NCBI GenBank assembly: GCA_937901895.1
Contig: CALGTD010000043.1
Coordinates: 1 to 43,869 of the forward strand
Source of the DNA: an uncultured Spartobacteria bacterium
GTDB lineage: Bacteria; Verrucomicrobiota; Verrucomicrobiia; Chthoniobacterales; JAATET01
Reading direction: 5' to 3'
DNA: 43,869 nucleotides
A model generated the notes under the pieces. The model was given only the letters and a program-made list of their open reading frames with translations, ran no database searches and was not told the DNA's origin. The position numbers were made by a program, and so were the translations under genes. Below are positions 42,285-43,869 of this stretch, one piece after another (the first letter of the stretch is position 1; every line of letters starts with the position of its first letter).

Positions 42285-43869
42285 TCGCCCGAATCTCCGC
42301 TCTGCTTCTCGCGATGACTTCCATCGCAAATGCCTCGTCGCTCGAAAACCTGATGCCGGTCCCGGCAAACGTGAAACCCGTGGACGGTGCTCTGCCGGTG
42401 AACGCGGACTTCACGATCGCGATCGAGGGAACCGGTGATCCGCGCGTTTCCGCGGCAGTGGATCGCATGCTCGCCCGTTGGGGCGCACGCACCGGACTTG
42501 CCTTCCGGAAGGACGCGAAACCACTCGTTGCGATTCGTTGGAACCAGCCCGCACCCCCAATTCCAACCCTCGGCGAGGACGAAAGCTACGCGCTTGAGAT
42601 CACGCCAACGGGCGCGTCGATCGACGCACCGAACTCGACCGGCGCCCTCCGCGCGCTCGCAACGCTGGAGCAACTCCTCGACGCGAACACCGACGGATGG
42701 TTCCTCCCCGCCGCAAAGATCGAGGATGCGCCGCGTTTCCCGTGGCGCGGCCTGATGCTCGACGTCTGCCGGCACTGGCAGCCAATGGAGGTCGTCAAGC
42801 GCACGCTCGACGGCATGGCGGCGGTGAAGATGAACGTCCTCCATTTCCACGTCACCGAGGATCAGGGCTTCCGCATCGAAAGCAAAACCCACCCCGAACT
42901 CCACGAGCAGGGATCCGACGGCAACTTCTTCACACAGGAAGAAGTCCGCGAGATCATCGCCTATGCAGCGGAACGCGGCATCCGTGTCGTTCCCGAGTTC
43001 GATCTCCCCGGCCACGCCACGAGCTGGCTCGTGAGTCATCCCGAGATCGGCAGCAAATCCGGCAACTACGCGATCGAGCGGCGATGGGGCATTTTCGAAC
43101 CCACGCTCGATCCGACCAACGAACAAACCTACGCGCTGCTCGACGATTTCCTCGGCGAGATGGCCGCGTTGTTTCCCGACCCGTTTCTCCACATCGGCGG
43201 CGACGAGGTCGAAGGCTCCCAATGGAAGGAGAGCGCAGCGATCCAGGCATTCATGCGCGAGCACGGCCTGGAGTCGAATGCCGACCTTCAAGCGCACTTC
43301 AACAGTCGCATCCAGCAGATCCTCGCGAAGAACGGCAAGCGCATGATCGGCTGGGATGAAATTCTTCATCCCGAATTGCCAAAGACGGCGGCCATTCAGT
43401 CATGGCGCGGCATCGACTCGCTCGTTGCCGCCGCAAAACAGGGGTATTCCGGAATTCTATCGAACGGGTATTACATCGACCTCTGCCATCCGACCGCAGA
43501 CCACTATCTGAACGACCCGCTGCCGCCGGACGTGGATCTCACCGACGAGGAGGCGGCTCGCATTCTCGGCGGCGAAGCCACGATGTGGGCGGAATGGGTG
43601 ACTCCCGAAACGATCGACTCCCGCATCTGGCCACGAACCGCCGCAATCGCCGAACGACTCTGGTCTCCGCGGGAGGTCCGCGATCTCGACGACATGCACC
43701 GCCGCCTCGCCGTGACCAGCCGGCGGCTCGAGGAACTGGGCCTGTCTCATGTTTCCTCCATCGCCCCGATGCTTCGCCGCTTCGCAGGTGACTCCGCCAC
43801 TCCCGCCGATTTGCAAAACCTCCGCCTCGTCTCCGACATCGTCGAGCCGGGGAAGGGCTACCGCCGCGG
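42281..43869 (+). CDS. GH20 beta-N-acetylhexosaminidase, secreted (3' end outside window)
   Basis: This frame starts at ATG 42281, overlapping the GH2 stop, and runs open to the window edge (529 codons). It has a signal peptide (MIARISALLLAMTSIANASS). The GH20b N-terminal domain is followed by the catalytic barrel with RGLMLDVCRHWQPMEVVKR. VLHFHVTEDQGFRIESK and FLHIGGDEVEG carry the catalytic pair D308-E309. It removes terminal beta-GlcNAc or GalNAc by substrate-assisted catalysis. Together with GH2 and the distant GH92 enzyme it would strip N-glycan-type chains outside the cytoplasm. Only a few C-terminal residues may be missing. Confidence 0.94.
   Translation, partial: MIARISALLLAMTSIANASSLENLMPVPANVKPVDGALPVNADFTIAIEGTGDPRVSAAVDRMLARWGARTGLAFRKDAKPLVAIRWNQPAPPIPTLGEDESYALEITPTGASIDAPNSTGALRALATLEQLLDANTDGWFLPAAKIEDAPRFPWRGLMLDVCRHWQPMEVVKRTLDGMAAVKMNVLHFHVTEDQGFRIESKTHPELHEQGSDGNFFTQEEVREIIAYAAERGIRVVPEFDLPGHATSWLVSHPEIGSKSGNYAIERRWGIFEPTLDPTNEQTYALLDDFLGEMAALFPDPFLHIGGDEVEGSQWKESAAIQAFMREHGLESNADLQAHFNSRIQQILAKNGKRMIGWDEILHPELPKTAAIQSWRGIDSLVAAAKQGYSGILSNGYYIDLCHPTADHYLNDPLPPDVDLTDEEAARILGGEATMWAEWVTPETIDSRIWPRTAAIAERLWSPREVRDLDDMHRRLAVTSRRLEELGLSHVSSIAPMLRRFAGDSATPADLQNLRLVSDIVEPGKGYRR

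Overview
The window is high-GC bacterial chromosome. It is most consistent with the Verrucomicrobia, or a close relative in the Planctomycetes-Verrucomicrobia group. The support is the secreted glycosidases of families GH92, GH2 and GH20, a stand-alone pseudopilin, a CPXCG mini-protein, and short non-coding repeats of the 'cgcaaagg' and 'ttccgaaatcca' kind between genes. This assignment is inference from gene content; no rRNA or other phylogenetic marker was tested.

Layout. 1-5955: a partial secreted protein, a DUF1398 protein, a GH92 exo-mannosidase, a small unknown protein and a GNAT-like protein. 6274-19689: a complete BREX phage-defence operon on the plus strand (brxA, brxB, brxC, a NYN/PIN-like nuclease gene, pglX, pglZ, brxL), flanked by two pairs of similar direct repeats. 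20125-21632: an RRM RNA-binding protein and a membrane fatty-acid desaturase, a typical cold or membrane adaptation pair. 21642-28912: a minus-strand run of gadB, Mn-type superoxide dismutase, CHAD protein, Hsp33, CinA, SirB1-like, CPXCG, rsfS and nadD, rich in stress and proteostasis functions. 28954-30777: a GH3/NagZ-like hydrolase and a pseudopilin. 30804-31323: the RNase P RNA gene on the minus strand with its own promoter and terminator. 31404-36248: a minus-strand group of dinG helicase, mtgA transglycosylase, a DD-carboxypeptidase and phosphofructokinase. 36327-39039: an LptF/LptG permease, an unknown 166-residue protein and a Dus tRNA-modifying enzyme. 39048-39251: a 67-residue orphan histidine-kinase-like DHp segment. 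39354-43869: a two-gene glycan-degradation operon (GH2 beta-mannosidase, then GH20 hexosaminidase, cut by the window edge).

The most interesting part is the BREX island. It has the six core genes of a type 1 system, and PglZ is of the roughly 770-residue kind. An extra NYN-domain gene sits inside the operon between brxC and pglX. It is preceded by two tandem perfect hairpins and a perfect TTTTGT-N4-ACAAAA dyad, which suggests it is separately controlled. pglX carries an internal segment of about 46% GC inside a gene of about 70% GC, where a target-recognition domain would be expected. Its methyltransferase motif IV reads NVPY instead of NPPY. The putative promoter has its -10 box held between two GCCGGC copies and would give a nearly leaderless brxA mRNA.

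No tRNA, rRNA, CRISPR array, transposase or integrase was seen.
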